From assembly GCF_002242685.1 (NCBI RefSeq), contig NZ_NBIM01000001.1, positions 310,001 through 374,000 on the forward strand: a stretch of DNA of 64,000 nt. The letters run 5' to 3'. Below are positions 16,352-25,416 of this stretch, piece by piece. The stretch's first letter is position 1; every line of letters begins with the position of its first letter. This stretch comes from Oceanimonas doudoroffii (GTDB lineage Bacteria; Pseudomonadota; Gammaproteobacteria; Enterobacterales; Aeromonadaceae). Below the pieces are notes generated by a model. It had not been told where the DNA came from. It made no database searches and saw only the letters and a program-made list of their open reading frames with translations. The translations under genes and the position numbers were made by a program.

Positions 16352-16822
16352 TTACAGAAAGCCGGTTTCGCCCCGTTTGAGCGGATCCGGCTTGGGCTCG
16401 TCATCGTGGCAAAACTGCATGGAAGCGGAGTTCAGGCAATAGCGCAGCCCGGTGGGCGGCGGGCCATCGGGAAATACATGGCCCAGGTGGCCGTCGCAGC
16501 GGGCACAGCGGATCTCCACCCGGCGCATGCCATGGCTCATGTCTGCCAGCTCGCGAATGTGGTCCGGGTGATAGGGGGCATAAAAGCTCGGCCAGCCGGA
16601 GCCAGACTCGAACTTGCAGGCAGAAGAAAACAGCGGCAGGGCACACAGCCGGCATACATAACAGCCGTCTTCGTGGTTATCGAGCAGGCCGCCGCAAAAG
16701 GGCGGCTCTGTGCCCTGGTTGAGCAGAATGCGGCGCTCGTCCGGGCTCAGCGCGTCGGCCAGGGTCTGCAGCCTGGCCTCGTCGGGCGGGGAGAGATCAT
16801 AGGGGCTGGGAGTCTGGGCCAT
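16352..16822 (-). CDS. msrB: Peptide-methionine (R)-S-oxide reductase MsrB
   Basis: MsrB reduces the R form of methionine sulfoxide in proteins. The 156-residue protein has the structural zinc motifs CYVCRLC (as CxxC) and CARC, the substrate region SGSGWPSFYAP, GHLGHVFPDG, and the catalytic cysteine in RYCLNSASMQF. It is a single-domain form without signal peptide, so cytoplasmic. It follows msrA with one base between the genes, forming an msrA-msrB operon. The frame's final residues (LKRGETGFL) are family-typical. Confidence 0.95.
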   Translation of the reverse strand: MAQTPSPYDLSPPDEARLQTLADALSPDERRILLNQGTEPPFCGGLLDNHEDGCYVCRLCALPLFSSACKFESGSGWPSFYAPYHPDHIRELADMSHGMRRVEIRCARCDGHLGHVFPDGPPPTGLRYCLNSASMQFCHDDEPKPDPLKRGETGFL

Positions 16823-16823
16823 G

Positions 16824-17438
16824 TCAGATATCCTTTTTCAGCTGATGCTTGTAGTAGTGCTGCACCTTGGCCACCTTGGGCCGGGCCACGGCGGCAATAT
16901 AGGGCTGATCCGGGTGTTTGGCGGCGTAGTCCTGATGATGGGTTTCGGCCGGATAGAAAACGTCCAGCGGCTCCAGGGTGGTGACGATGGGCTGTTTAAA
17001 GGCGCCAGCCTGCTCCAGCAGGTCAATGTAGCGCTCCACCAGGGTGCGTTCCTGCTCGTTTTGCCAGAACACCGCCGAGCGGTACTGGGTGCCGGTGTCG
17101 TGACCCTGGCGATTGAGCTGGGTGGGATCGTGGGCAATGCCGAAAAACACCTTCAGCAGGGTGGCCGGGCCGATACGGTCGCTGTCATAGGTGATTTGAA
17201 TGGCTTCGGCATGGCGGGTGGTGCCGGTGCACACCGCCTGGTAATTGGCGGTGTCGGCGTCGCCGCCGGCGTAGCCCGAGGTCACTGCGATTACGCCCTC
17301 AAGCTGGCGATACACCGCCTCGGTGCACCAGAAGCAGCCTCCGGCCAGCACCAGGGTGCGTTCGCCGGTCTGGCGAAAGGCGCCGTCGTCGATATCGGGA
17401 AAGTCGTTGGGCAACAGCCCCAGTACCTCATCGCTCAT
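16824..17438 (-). CDS. msrA: Peptide-methionine (S)-S-oxide reductase MsrA
   Basis: MsrA reduces the S form of methionine sulfoxide. The 204-residue protein has the active site GGCFWCTE (catalytic C35), then SGYAGG, ANYQAVCTGTTRHAEAI, HDPTQLNRQGHDTGTQYRSAVF and the C-terminal HHQDYAAKHP motif. AAGGAGGAACACCGC gives a very strong ribosome site before ATG 17438. It is the first gene of the msrAB operon, and together the two enzymes cover both sulfoxide stereoisomers. Confidence 0.95.
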   Translation of the reverse strand: MSDEVLGLLPNDFPDIDDGAFRQTGERTLVLAGGCFWCTEAVYRQLEGVIAVTSGYAGGDADTANYQAVCTGTTRHAEAIQITYDSDRIGPATLLKVFFGIAHDPTQLNRQGHDTGTQYRSAVFWQNEQERTLVERYIDLLEQAGAFKQPIVTTLEPLDVFYPAETHHQDYAAKHPDQPYIAAVARPKVAKVQHYYKHQLKKDI

Positions 17439-17564
17439 GCGGTGTTCCTCCTTAAAAAGTCCGGCCTACGTTACCATAGACGAAGGTCGGAGCAAGGCTT
17501 GCTGTTGCCTTGCGGCGCATCCTGTTAATCTTGGCACCTTTCTTGTTTTGAACCCCGGAAAATT

Positions 17565-18344
17565 ATGGAACTGGATCTGCTGACCCTGGGACTGCTGGCG
17601 CTGGCGGCCCTGCTGGCCGGCTTTATCGACGCCATTGCCGGCGGTGGCGGCCTCATTACGGTGCCGGCCCTGCTGGCCACCGGCATGCCGCCCACCATGG
17701 CGCTCGCCACCAATAAACTGCAAAGCTGCTTCGGCTCCTTTTCGGCATCCCTTTATTACCTGCGCCGGGGGCTGATTGACTGGCGCAACATGAGGTGGGC
17801 GGTGGCCTGTACCTTTGTCGGCAGCATGCTGGGCACCCTGCTGGTACAGCAGATTGACGCTTCCGTGCTGGAAAAGGTACTGCCGTTTTTGCTGGCGGCC
17901 TTTGCCCTGTATTTTCTGTTTTCCCCGCGGGTGGGGGATGAAGATCGTCAACGTCGGCTGGGGATCATTCCCTTTGCCCTGTTGGTGGGTACCGGCGTCG
18001 GCTTTTACGACGGTTTTTTTGGCCCCGGCACCGGTTCCTTTTTTGCCCTGGGCTTTATTGCCCTGGCCGGCTACAGCATGGGCAAGGCCACGGCCCATAC
18101 CAAGCTGCTGAACTTCACTTCCAATATTGCCTCTCTGCTGTTTTTCATGCTGGGCGGCCAGGTGGTCTGGATTGCCGGCCTGGCCATGGCCGCGGGGCAG
18201 TTTATGGGGGCCAGGCTGGGCTCCAAAATGGTGGTTACCCGGGGTACCCGCATTATTCGCCCCATGCTGGTGACGGTGTCGCTGGTCATGTCGGCGCGAC
18301 TGCTGTGGCAGCAATATCCCCAGTGGTTTGGCTGGGTGGGCTGA
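17565..18344 (+). CDS. yfcA: TSUP-family membrane transporter YfcA
   Basis: A 259-residue TauE/SafE (TSUP) family permease with about eight membrane segments. The N-terminal repeat begins AGFIDAIAGGGGLITVPALLATGMPP and TNKLQSCFGSFSASLYYLRRG, and the second repeat has GFYDGFFGPGTGSFF and TKLLNFTSNIASLL; these are characteristic of YfcA. TSUP members carry sulfite, sulfoacetate or other organosulfur anions, but the YfcA substrate is not established. The downstream btuC GTG start is two bases after its stop, so yfcA-btuC-btuD are likely co-transcribed. Confidence 0.9.
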   Translation: MELDLLTLGLLALAALLAGFIDAIAGGGGLITVPALLATGMPPTMALATNKLQSCFGSFSASLYYLRRGLIDWRNMRWAVACTFVGSMLGTLLVQQIDASVLEKVLPFLLAAFALYFLFSPRVGDEDRQRRLGIIPFALLVGTGVGFYDGFFGPGTGSFFALGFIALAGYSMGKATAHTKLLNFTSNIASLLFFMLGGQVVWIAGLAMAAGQFMGARLGSKMVVTRGTRIIRPMLVTVSLVMSARLLWQQYPQWFGWVG

Positions 18345-18345
18345 G

Positions 18346-19371
18346 GTGAGCGATAAGGCGGCGGCACTCAGCGGCCTGCTGGCCGACCAGCGCCAACGTT
18401 ACCGGCGCTGGTTGCTGGCACTGAGCCTGGTGTTGGCGGCGGCGGTGCTGCTCAGCCTGCAGTCCGGGGCCGTGGGCGTGGGGCTGGAGGTGCTGTGGCG
18501 GCCGGTGTCCAGCCTGGAGCAGCAGGTGTTCTGGCAATTGCGGCTGCCACGCACCCTGCTGGCTGTGCTGGTGGGAGCCAGCCTGGCGCTGTGCGGTGCC
18601 GTGCTGCAGGTGCTGCTGCACAACCCGTTGGCGGAGCCCGGGCTGATTGGCATTTCCAGCGGCGCCAGCCTGGCGGCGGTACTGACCCTGTCTCTGGCGG
18701 GCTGGCTGGGCTGGAACCTGCCTCACTGGGGCGTGTCGCTGGCGGCCTTTGCCGGTGCCCTGGTGATTACTGTGCTGCTGATGCTGCTGGCCCGGCGCCG
18801 GCTGGGGCAGGGGGCCCTGCTGTTGTTTGGCGTGGCGGTGGGTATTTTTGCTAACGCCATACTGACCTGGCTGCTGTATCTGGCCGACGACGCTTCGCTG
18901 CGTACCTTTCTGTTCTGGATGATGGGCAGCCTGGGCTATGGCCAGCGCCTGTCCTGGGGCTGGTGGCTGCCGGCGGTGCTGGCGTTGCTGTGGCTGGTAC
19001 GCCAGGGCCGCCGGCTGGATCTGCTGGCCCTGGGCGAACAACAGGCCCGCTTGCTGGGCCTGGATGCCCAGCGCCTGCGACCCCGGCTGGTGCTGGCGGT
19101 GTGCCTGCTGACCGCCTTCAGCGTGGCCATGGCCGGGGTGATTGGCTTTATGGGCCTGGTGGTGCCCCACCTGCTGCGGTTGCTGGTGGGCGGTCGTCAG
19201 TATTTCCTGCTGCCGGCCTCGGCCCTGGCCGGCGCCGCCCTGCTGGTGCTGGCGGATTTGCTGGCGCGGCAAACCCTGATAACCGGGGAGCTGCCCATCG
19301 GCGCCGTGACCGCCACCCTGGGGGCGCCGGTGTTCGTGTGGTTACTGGTGAAACGCCATGCTGACGCTTGA
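18346..19371 (+). CDS. btuC: Vitamin B12 ABC transporter permease BtuC
   Basis: A 341-residue FecCD-type permease that forms the membrane channel for cobalamin import. Family signatures: RLPRTLLAVLVGASLALCGAVLQ, NPLAEPGLIGISSGASLAAV, FWMMGSLG, and GFMGLVVPHLLRLLVG, the loop that contacts the ATPase. About ten hydrophobic segments are evident. The GTG at 18346 starts two bases after yfcA; an ATG at 18328 inside yfcA would add only six residues. The 3' end overlaps btuD by 14 bases. No cobalamin riboswitch is possible in the two-base gap; any would lie before yfcA, and I saw none. Heme or siderophore permeases are relatives, so the B12 assignment rests on overall likeness. Confidence 0.82.
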   Translation: MSDKAAALSGLLADQRQRYRRWLLALSLVLAAAVLLSLQSGAVGVGLEVLWRPVSSLEQQVFWQLRLPRTLLAVLVGASLALCGAVLQVLLHNPLAEPGLIGISSGASLAAVLTLSLAGWLGWNLPHWGVSLAAFAGALVITVLLMLLARRRLGQGALLLFGVAVGIFANAILTWLLYLADDASLRTFLFWMMGSLGYGQRLSWGWWLPAVLALLWLVRQGRRLDLLALGEQQARLLGLDAQRLRPRLVLAVCLLTAFSVAMAGVIGFMGLVVPHLLRLLVGGRQYFLLPASALAGAALLVLADLLARQTLITGELPIGAVTATLGAPVFVWLLVKRHADA

Positions 19372-20128
19372 TGCCCTCGGTGTGAATGAGCGGGTGGGGC
19401 CGGTCAGCGGTACCCTTGAGGCCGGCCGGCTGACCCTGCTGGTGGGCCCCAACGGCAGCGGCAAGTCGAGCCTGTTGCTGGCGGCGGCCGGGCTGCTCGA
19501 GGCTGAAGGCCAGGTTGAGCTGGACGGTGCCCTGCTGGATCATCTGGAGCTGGCAGAGCTGGCCCATCTGCGGGCCATGCTGGTGCAGCATTCGGTGCTG
19601 CCCGCCGGACTCAAGGGCTATGAATTGCTGGCCCTGGGCGTGCCCGGCGGAGAGGTGACCGAGGCCGCCTGTGAGCAGATGGCGGTGTTAAGTGGCTTTC
19701 TGAAGCTGGACCGCCTCTATGCCCGGCCATTGTCGGCGCTGTCCGGCGGCGAGCAGCAGCGCTTGCTGATTGCCAAAACCCTGCTGCAGGTGTCACCTGC
19801 GCTTAATCCCGATGCACGTCTGCTGCTGCTGGACGAGCCCCTGGCGGGGCTGGACTGGCAGCATCAGCTCGCTACCCTGCGGCTGTTGCGTCACTATGCC
19901 GGGCTCGGCCTGACGGTGGTGGCCTCCATTCACGACATCAACCTGGCGGCCCAGTTCGGCGATGATATCTGGTGTTTGCATCGTGGCCGGCTGGCGGCCC
20001 GGGGCGGCCCTGAGGTGCTGACCCCCGAGCTGGTGGCCGAGGTGTTTGAGGTGAGGGTCACGCTGCTGGAGCAGGACGGTCGGCGACTGTTGTTGCCAGA
20101 CAGTGGTGAAACCGAAAATCGGCAATAG
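19358..20128 (+). CDS. btuD: Vitamin B12 ABC transporter ATP-binding protein BtuD
   Basis: A 256-residue ABC ATPase that powers the BtuC channel. Walker A is GPNGSGKSS (about 31-39), the signature is LSGGEQQRLL, Walker B is LLLLDEPLAGLDW, and the H-loop is SIHDINLAAQ. Translation probably couples to btuC through the 14-base overlap. No periplasmic binding protein gene (btuF) lies in this operon, so the partner must be encoded elsewhere, as in E. coli. A short GC-rich hairpin follows the stop codon. Confidence 0.85.
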   Translation: MLTLDALGVNERVGPVSGTLEAGRLTLLVGPNGSGKSSLLLAAAGLLEAEGQVELDGALLDHLELAELAHLRAMLVQHSVLPAGLKGYELLALGVPGGEVTEAACEQMAVLSGFLKLDRLYARPLSALSGGEQQRLLIAKTLLQVSPALNPDARLLLLDEPLAGLDWQHQLATLRLLRHYAGLGLTVVASIHDINLAAQFGDDIWCLHRGRLAARGGPEVLTPELVAEVFEVRVTLLEQDGRRLLLPDSGETENRQ

Positions 20129-20149
20129 GGGCGGATTAAGTCCCGCCCC
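20128..20149. terminator. GC hairpin between convergent btuD and flavin monooxygenase genes
   Basis: GGGGCGG (20128-20134) and CCGCCCC (20143-20149) form a 7-bp stem with an 8-base loop at the btuD stop codon. There is no U-tract on either strand, so function as a terminator is uncertain. Confidence 0.35.
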
Positions 20150-20160
20150 GTCAAATCGGC

Positions 20161-21156
20161 TCAGCCTTGCAGACCGGCCAGCAGCGACAGGCTGTGGTGG
20201 CGGGCCTGCTGATCGAAGATATCCGTGACCGCCATCACTTCTTGAGCACCGGTACGCGCCAGCAGACTTTCAAGCCGGGCCGCCACGCGTGTCGGGCCGC
20301 CGATGGCGGCGGCGCCAAGAAAGTCTTCCACGCCCCGGCGTTCGTGGGGCAACCAGTGCTGGTCCATGTTCTCTACCGGCGGGCTCAGCAGGCGCGCCTG
20401 GTTGCGCAGCAGCGACAGTACCTTTTGCTGGGCGGTGGTAGCGAGAAACTCGGCCTCGCGGTCGCTATCGGCCATGATCACCGGCAGTCCCAGCATCAGG
20501 TAGGGGGCGTCGAGCACCGCCGAAGGCTGAAACTGCTCCTGATAAAGTCGACTCGCCTCAAACAGCATGCGCGGTGCGAAGTGAGAAGCAAAGGCAAAGG
20601 GCAGGCCCAGCCGGGCGGCGAGCTGCGCACTGAACAGGCTGGAGCCCAGCAGCCAGATGGGCACCTCGGTGCCCGCGCCGGGAATGGCCATCAGTTTCTG
20701 GCCATGGCGTGCCGGGGCCAGTAACTGCTGCAGCTGTTGCACCTGCTCGGGAAAGTCTTCACCGTCTTCCGGCCGTCGGCGCAGGGCGCGCATGGTCTCG
20801 GGATCCGTGCCCGGAGCCCGGCCCAGACCCAAGTCGATGCGATTCGGATACAGGGTGGCCAGGGTGCCAAACTGCTCGGCCACCACCAGGGGCGGGTGGT
20901 TGGGCAGCATAATGCCGCCGGAGCCCACGCGAATGCGCTGGGTCTGGCCGGCAATGTGACCCACCAGTACGGCGGTGGCCGAGCTGGCGATGCCATCCAG
21001 GTTGTGGTGCTCGGCCAGCCAGAATCGCTCAAAGCCAAGGGCTTCTACATGGCGGGCGAGGGCAACGGAATTGCTGAGGGCATCGGCCGCATCGTGACCG
21101 GCGCGAATGTGCACCAGATCGAGCAGGGACAGTTTGACTTGAGATAACAGGCTCAT
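20161..21156 (-). CDS. LLM-class flavin-dependent oxidoreductase (YhbW-like)
   Basis: A 331-residue luciferase-like monooxygenase (bacterial-luciferase TIM barrel), expected to use reduced FMN and oxygen. Family signatures: [73 protein letters not shown], and [30 protein letters not shown], all close to E. coli YhbW of similar length. The natural substrate is unknown. It overlaps the upstream DAHP synthase gene by four bases (ATGA), so the two are probably co-transcribed; a biochemical link between them is not obvious. Confidence 0.88.
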   Translation of the reverse strand: MSLLSQVKLSLLDLVHIRAGHDAADALSNSVALARHVEALGFERFWLAEHHNLDGIASSATAVLVGHIAGQTQRIRVGSGGIMLPNHPPLVVAEQFGTLATLYPNRIDLGLGRAPGTDPETMRALRRRPEDGEDFPEQVQQLQQLLAPARHGQKLMAIPGAGTEVPIWLLGSSLFSAQLAARLGLPFAFASHFAPRMLFEASRLYQEQFQPSAVLDAPYLMLGLPVIMADSDREAEFLATTAQQKVLSLLRNQARLLSPPVENMDQHWLPHERRGVEDFLGAAAIGGPTRVAARLESLLARTGAQEVMAVTDIFDQQARHHSLSLLAGLQG

Positions 21157-22193
21157 GGCACCGCTCTATACAGTCGTTCAAGCACTTGCTCGCTGTCCTG
21201 CCAGCCCAGGCAGGCGTCGGTAATGCTTTGACCAAACACCGGCACCTTGCCACCTTCCACATCCTGACGGCCGGGCTCAATAAAGCTCTCGATCATGACC
21301 CCGGCAATAAAGCGGCTGCCACCCTCGAGCTGGCGGGCGATGTCGTCGGCCACCGCCAGCTGGCGCTGGTGCTGTTTCTGGCTGTTGCCATGGCTCAGAT
21401 CCACCACCAGCCGAGTCGACAGGCCCACGGCATGCAAGCCGGCGGCGGCCTGCTCAATGCTTTGAGCGTCGTAGTTGGGGGTCTTGCCGCCGCGTAAAAT
21501 CACATGGCCATAGGGGTTGCCGTCGGTCTGGTAGATGGTCATCTGTCCGTCCTTGTCGGGGGAGCAGAAAATATGGCCATGGGCGGCGGCGCGCACCGCG
21601 TCCAGGGCAATCTGAATATTGCCGTCGGTACCGTTCTTGAAGCCCACCGGGCAGGACAGCGCCGAGGCCATTTCCCGATGGATCTGGCTTTCGGTGGTGC
21701 GTGCGCCAATGGCGCCCCAGCTGATCATATCGGCAATATACTGGCCGGTCACCATATCCAGAAACTCGGTGGCGGTAGGCAGCCCCAGGGCATTGATGTC
21801 GCCCAGCAACTTGCGCGCCAGGGCCAGGCCGGTGTTGATGTCAAAGCTGCCGTCCAGGTGCGGGTCGTTGATCAGGCCTTTCCAGCCCACTATGGTGCGC
21901 GGCTTTTCAAAATAGGTGCGCATCACAATGCACAGCTTGTCGGCGTAGCGGGCCTTCAACGGCGCCAGCCGTTCGGCATAGGCCAGGGCGGCTTGCGGGT
22001 CGTGAATGGAGCAGGGCCCGATGATCACCAGCAGCCGATGACTGTCACCGGAGAGAATGGCTTCAATTTCGCTACGGGCGGTCAGCACCGTTTCGGCCAT
22101 GGTGTCGGTGAGCGGATAACGCTCGGCAAGTTGATGAGGAGTGGTCAGTGACGCCAGCCGGCGACTTCTCAGTTCGTCTGTAGAGTGGGACAT
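21153..22193 (-). CDS. aroG: 3-deoxy-7-phosphoheptulonate (DAHP) synthase, class I
   Basis: This enzyme condenses phosphoenolpyruvate and erythrose 4-phosphate, the first step of aromatic amino acid synthesis. The 346-residue protein carries [75 protein letters not shown] and [11 protein letters not shown], all diagnostic of the AroF/G/H type. Which amino acid inhibits it cannot be read with certainty, so the symbol aroG is provisional. ATG 22193 begins the conserved start ([12 protein letters not shown]); upstream in-frame extension is discarded because it reads through a terminator. Only about 50 bases separate it from that terminator, and no TyrR box is visible there. Confidence 0.9.
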   Translation of the reverse strand: MSHSTDELRSRRLASLTTPHQLAERYPLTDTMAETVLTARSEIEAILSGDSHRLLVIIGPCSIHDPQAALAYAERLAPLKARYADKLCIVMRTYFEKPRTIVGWKGLINDPHLDGSFDINTGLALARKLLGDINALGLPTATEFLDMVTGQYIADMISWGAIGARTTESQIHREMASALSCPVGFKNGTDGNIQIALDAVRAAAHGHIFCSPDKDGQMTIYQTDGNPYGHVILRGGKTPNYDAQSIEQAAAGLHAVGLSTRLVVDLSHGNSQKQHQRQLAVADDIARQLEGGSRFIAGVMIESFIEPGRQDVEGGKVPVFGQSITDACLGWQDSEQVLERLYRAVP

Positions 22194-22245
22194 GAACAGC
22201 CTGCTTGAAAGAATGAGGTGCAGCAGCACAATGTCCCTAACATAA

Positions 22246-22274
22246 CCAAAAGCCGTGGCAGGGAAAACCACGGC
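22246..22274 (-). terminator. Rho-independent terminator after the VOC gene
   Basis: GCCGTGG (22252-22258) pairs with CCACGGC (22268-22274); on the minus strand the stem is followed by TTTTGG. It sits between the VOC protein stop (22292) and the DAHP synthase start, both on the minus strand. Confidence 0.75.
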
Positions 22275-22291
22275 CTTCAAGTTTTCTGGGA

Positions 22292-22693
22292 TTAACTGAA
22301 ACGCTGTCCGGAGATGGCCGGATGGTAGATGGGCTGAATGACGTTGCCGGCGGGATCGGTGATGTGAAAGCTGCGGGCGCCGTCACGGTGATCATGGGGC
22401 TGATCCAGCAGGGTCACGCCCTTGGCCTTGAAGTACTGAAACCATTGATCCAGCTCTTCCTTGCTGTCGACGATAAAACCGAAGTGATCCATGCCCTGCA
22501 CCCCGCTGGCGGGCAAATCGGCGCGGCCCAGCGACAGGTTGTCATTGCCGCAGGTCAAATACACCAGATTGTCGCTGGCGCGGTTGAGGATCTCCATGCC
22601 CATGATCTCGGTGTAGAACTGGACGCATTCCTCCAGATTGGGCATGGTAAAGGCGATATGGCGCATGCCGTTAAAACGACCGGGTCTTTCCAT
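22292..22693 (-). CDS. VOC-family (glyoxalase/dioxygenase fold) protein
   Basis: A 133-residue vicinal-oxygen-chelate protein. Two beta-alpha-beta-beta-beta modules are visible: MRHIAFTMPNLEECVQFYTEIMGMEIL in the first and GMDHFGFIVDSKEELDQWFQYFKAKGV in the second, ending in a typical FHITDPAGNVIQPIYHP. The His residues in RHIAF and MDHFGF and the Asp/Glu region near DPAGN are candidate metal ligands, suggesting a metal-dependent lyase or dioxygenase, but the substrate cannot be deduced. ATG 22693 has AAGGAGCCC as ribosome site. It is divergent from a small antibiotic-biosynthesis-monooxygenase gene, with 74 bases between them. Confidence 0.8.
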   Translation of the reverse strand: MERPGRFNGMRHIAFTMPNLEECVQFYTEIMGMEILNRASDNLVYLTCGNDNLSLGRADLPASGVQGMDHFGFIVDSKEELDQWFQYFKAKGVTLLDQPHDHRDGARSFHITDPAGNVIQPIYHPAISGQRFS

Positions 22694-22767
22694 TGCTGGG
22701 CTCCTTGGCACTCATTCTGATATTTGTGTACTATTTGTTGAAATTACATAAACAATTGGAGTTTACA

Positions 22768-23070
22768 ATGTATTCAATTATTGTCAAAACCAAGCTCAAG
22801 CCCGGCACCACCCAGGCTTTTCTCGACGCCATGCTGCCCAATGCCGCCGCCTCCGTGCGCGACGAGCCCGGTTGCCACACCTTTGACGTGCTGCAGGACA
22901 GAGCCGATCCCGAGCTGTTCTGGCTCTATGAAATCTACCAGGACGAAGCCGCCCTGGCCGCCCACAAGGAAACGCCCCACTACCAGGCCAGCCGTGCCGT
23001 GGTCAACGAGCTGATCGCCGAGCAGTCGGTGATCCGCGCCGACGTGCTGGCGGTGAACCCGGCGCGTTAA
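22768..23070 (+). CDS. ABM-domain monooxygenase (YgiN-like quinol monooxygenase)
   Basis: A 100-residue dimeric alpha-beta barrel protein of the antibiotic biosynthesis monooxygenase (ABM) superfamily: MYSIIVKTKLKPGTTQAFL, SVRDEPGCHTFDVLQD, FWLYEIYQDEAALAAHKETPHY are classical. Members such as YgiN oxidise quinols without cofactor; others act on aldehydes or heme, so the exact role is open. TTGGAG precedes ATG 22768 at a good distance. The upstream 74-base divergent region contains TTGTT-N11-AACAA, which fits a T-N11-A LysR-type site but is short. The next gene starts six bases after the stop. Confidence 0.82.
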   Translation: MYSIIVKTKLKPGTTQAFLDAMLPNAAASVRDEPGCHTFDVLQDRADPELFWLYEIYQDEAALAAHKETPHYQASRAVVNELIAEQSVIRADVLAVNPAR

Positions 23071-23076
23071 TTCCTT

Positions 23077-23565
23077 ATGGACATCATGGCCCGGCTGGCG
23101 GACTGGCACATCACGCCGCCGCTGATTGAGCACCCGCCGCTGCACACCTGTGATGATGCCGACCGCCTGCTGGTGGACCGGCCCGGTACCCGGCTGAAAA
23201 ACCTGTTTCTGCGGGACAACTACGGCAAGCGTCATGCCCTGCTGCTGACACGGCACGACAAGCAGGTAGATCTCAAGGCGCTGTCGCGCCAGCTGGGCTG
23301 GTCGCGGCTGGGCTTTGCCTCGGCCGAACGCCTGGAGCGCTACCTGGGGGTGGCGCCGGGCCATGTGTCGGTGCTGGCGCTGGTCAACGATTCGCAGCAA
23401 CAGGTAGAGTTGTGGCTGGATGAAACGTTGCGGGACGGCGACGACTTTCACTGCCATCCGCTGCGCAATACCGCCACCGTGCTGCTGAGCCGGACCGATT
23501 TGCTGCGCTTTACCGAAAAAACTGGCCATGCTCCCCGCTGGCTGGCGGTGCCTTCCCTGGGCTGA
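23077..23565 (+). CDS. YbaK/ProX-type aminoacyl-tRNA deacylase (PrdX)
   Basis: A 162-residue trans-editing protein related to the prolyl-tRNA synthetase editing domain; relatives (PrdX/ProXp-ala) hydrolyse Ala-tRNA(Pro). Signatures: IEHPPLHTCDDAD at the N-terminus, GTRLKNLFLRDNYGKRHALLLTRHDKQVDLKALSRQLG, RLGFASAERLERYLGVAPGHVSVLALVND and FHCHPLRNTATVLL with the conserved Lys and His/Asn positions. ATG 23077 is used; ATG 23086 is an alternative. It follows the ABM gene by six bases and is followed by a GC hairpin. Confidence 0.85.
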   Translation: MDIMARLADWHITPPLIEHPPLHTCDDADRLLVDRPGTRLKNLFLRDNYGKRHALLLTRHDKQVDLKALSRQLGWSRLGFASAERLERYLGVAPGHVSVLALVNDSQQQVELWLDETLRDGDDFHCHPLRNTATVLLSRTDLLRFTEKTGHAPRWLAVPSLG

Positions 23566-23569
23566 TCCC

Positions 23570-23591
23570 GGCGGGGCGGCCATGCCCCGCC
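23570..23591 (+). terminator. GC hairpin after the tRNA deacylase gene
   Basis: GGCGGGGC (23570-23577) and GCCCCGCC (23584-23591) form a perfect 8-bp stem with a 6-base loop four bases after the stop codon. A weak pyrimidine stretch (TGCTTTCCCC) follows. Likely terminator, but the U-tract is poor. Confidence 0.5.
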
Positions 23592-23727
23592 TGCTTTCCC
23601 CTCGCTTTATCCTGCCGGTGCTCGGCGCCCCGCGTCGCTTGGGTGTACACTGGCCGTTTTGGCGCCCGGTGCTCATGCTCGTTCATACTGGTGTTGCGCG
23701 CACAATGGCATAAAAAGGAGTGAGCCC

Positions 23728-25416
23728 ATGTTATGGCCTTTGCGGTGGCTGCCCTGGTGGCTGCTGACGGTGCTGCCGGCCATGGCCGGCGACTACCAAA
23801 TCGGGTTTCTTGCCTACCGGGGCGAGGCCCAGGCCAGGGGGGAGTGGCACGGAGTGCTCGACGATCTCAACCGGGCGTTGCCGGCCCATCATTTCGACGG
23901 TGCCTACCTGACCCAGCAGCAGCTGGATGCGGCCCTGGCCGAGGGGCGGCTCGACTTTGTGGTCACCAATCCGGCCCATTATGTGCTCAACCGCAACCAG
24001 GGGCTGAACTGGCTGGCGTCGTACCGGGATCCCCGTTTTGGCTCGGCTCGGGAAAGCGTGGCGGCCACCCTGCTGGTGCGCGCCGACGGCGACATTACCG
24101 CGGCCCATCAGCTGGCGGGCCGGCGTGTGGGGGCGGTGCATGAACAGGCCTTTGGCGGCTACCTGTTGGTGGCGGAGCAGCTGCGCCGCCAGGGCGTGAC
24201 CCCGGCCAGCCTGGACCTGCAGTTTCGCGGCTACCCGGTGGATGCCCTGATCTACCTGCTGCGTGACGGGGCCCTGGACGCCGTCATGGTACCCGCTTGT
24301 ACCCTGGAGCAAATGATGGAGGAAGGCCTGGTGGCCCGACAGGACTTTCGTGTGCTCATGCTGCAGGCCGACACCCCCTGCGCCCGCTCCACGCCGCTCT
24401 ATCCGGGCTGGAGTTTTGCCGCCGCCGGCATCAATGACGAGACCCTGCTACGGAACATTACCCAGGTCCTGCTGGCCATGAAACAGGACGGGCGCGCCTT
24501 GTGGGGGGCGCCCATTCGCCTGGATGAAGTGGAGCGACTGCTGCAAGACTGGCGTCTGGGACCGGAAGAGTCCCCGCCGCTACGACAGTTGCGCACCGTG
24601 CTGCTGGACTATTGGCAATGGCTGGCAGGGTTGATGCTGGTGCTGCTCACCATTGCCCTGCACCATGTTCGTGTTACTCGACTGCTGCTCAAGCGCACCG
24701 ACGAGCGCGATCGGCTGCATGGCCTTATTCAGAGCCGGGAGCTGGAACTGGTGCGGGCGCGTCAGGCCACCCTGCTGGGTGAAATGGCCACCGGCCTGGC
24801 CCATGAGCTGAACCAGCCGCTGTCGGCCATTCAGGCCTACGCCCAGGCCGGCGAGCTGATGACCACAGAGGAAAACAGCCGTGAGGTGTTCAATCATATC
24901 GTTAGTGAAACCGAGCGAGGGGCCGATATTATTCGCCGTTTTCGCCAGTGGGCCAGCCAGCCGCTGCCGGGGCCACTGGCCTTTGCCCCCGATATGCTGT
25001 GCAGGGAGCTGGCCGACAGAATCACTCCCCGGGCCCAGGCCGCCGGGGTGCGCCTGAGCCTGAATGCCGGCGCCGGCGAGTTGCTCAGTGTGCGCCCGGC
25101 GGTGGAGCAGATCCTGGCCAACCTGCTGGGCAACAGCCTGGATGCTTTTGAGCGCCGGGGTCGGGGTGGGCGGCTGGTGCTCACCGCCGTGTCCGGTGAC
25201 GACGGCTGGACGCTGACGGTGGCAGACGATGCCGGCGGTGTGTCGCCGGCGGTGATCGAGGCACTGGGTCATACCCTGCCCGCCAGCCGGGTGCACGGCA
25301 TGGGCATTGGCCTGATGGTAAGCTACCGGCTGGCGCGCCGGCTGGGAGGCAGGTTGACCCTGGCCAATGTAAAAGACGGCACACGTGCCACACTGTTTTT
25401 GCCCGAGGATGACTGA
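23728..25416 (+). CDS. Sensor histidine kinase with PhnD-like periplasmic domain (TtrS-like)
   Basis: A 562-residue membrane kinase. Signal-like segment 1-20, periplasmic PhnD-type substrate-binding domain about 21-285 (DYQIGFLAYRGEAQARGEW, DFVVTNPAHYVLNR, GGYLLVAEQLRRQG), one membrane segment about 296-318, then a phospho-acceptor domain with AHELNQPLSAIQAYAQ (H359) and an ATPase domain with NLLGNSLDAF, VADDAGG and MGIGLMVSYRLA. This matches TtrS/ThsS kinases that sense tetrathionate or thiosulfate, but the ligand is not proven. AAAAAGGAG precedes ATG 23728. Its stop overlaps the regulator start (TGATG). No tetrathionate reductase is nearby. Confidence 0.88.
   Translation: MLWPLRWLPWWLLTVLPAMAGDYQIGFLAYRGEAQARGEWHGVLDDLNRALPAHHFDGAYLTQQQLDAALAEGRLDFVVTNPAHYVLNRNQGLNWLASYRDPRFGSARESVAATLLVRADGDITAAHQLAGRRVGAVHEQAFGGYLLVAEQLRRQGVTPASLDLQFRGYPVDALIYLLRDGALDAVMVPACTLEQMMEEGLVARQDFRVLMLQADTPCARSTPLYPGWSFAAAGINDETLLRNITQVLLAMKQDGRALWGAPIRLDEVERLLQDWRLGPEESPPLRQLRTVLLDYWQWLAGLMLVLLTIALHHVRVTRLLLKRTDERDRLHGLIQSRELELVRARQATLLGEMATGLAHELNQPLSAIQAYAQAGELMTTEENSREVFNHIVSETERGADIIRRFRQWASQPLPGPLAFAPDMLCRELADRITPRAQAAGVRLSLNAGAGELLSVRPAVEQILANLLGNSLDAFERRGRGGRLVLTAVSGDDGWTLTVADDAGGVSPAVIEALGHTLPASRVHGMGIGLMVSYRLARRLGGRLTLANVKDGTRATLFLPEDD

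Noticed and set aside
17460..18345. Cobalamin riboswitch before yfcA-btuCD
   Set aside because: The gap before yfcA is about 125 bases and has no recognisable B12 box; btuC itself has only a one-base gap.
22193..22246. TyrR box upstream of the DAHP synthase gene
   Set aside because: No TGTAAA-N6-TTTACA-like sequence was found between the upstream terminator and the start codon.
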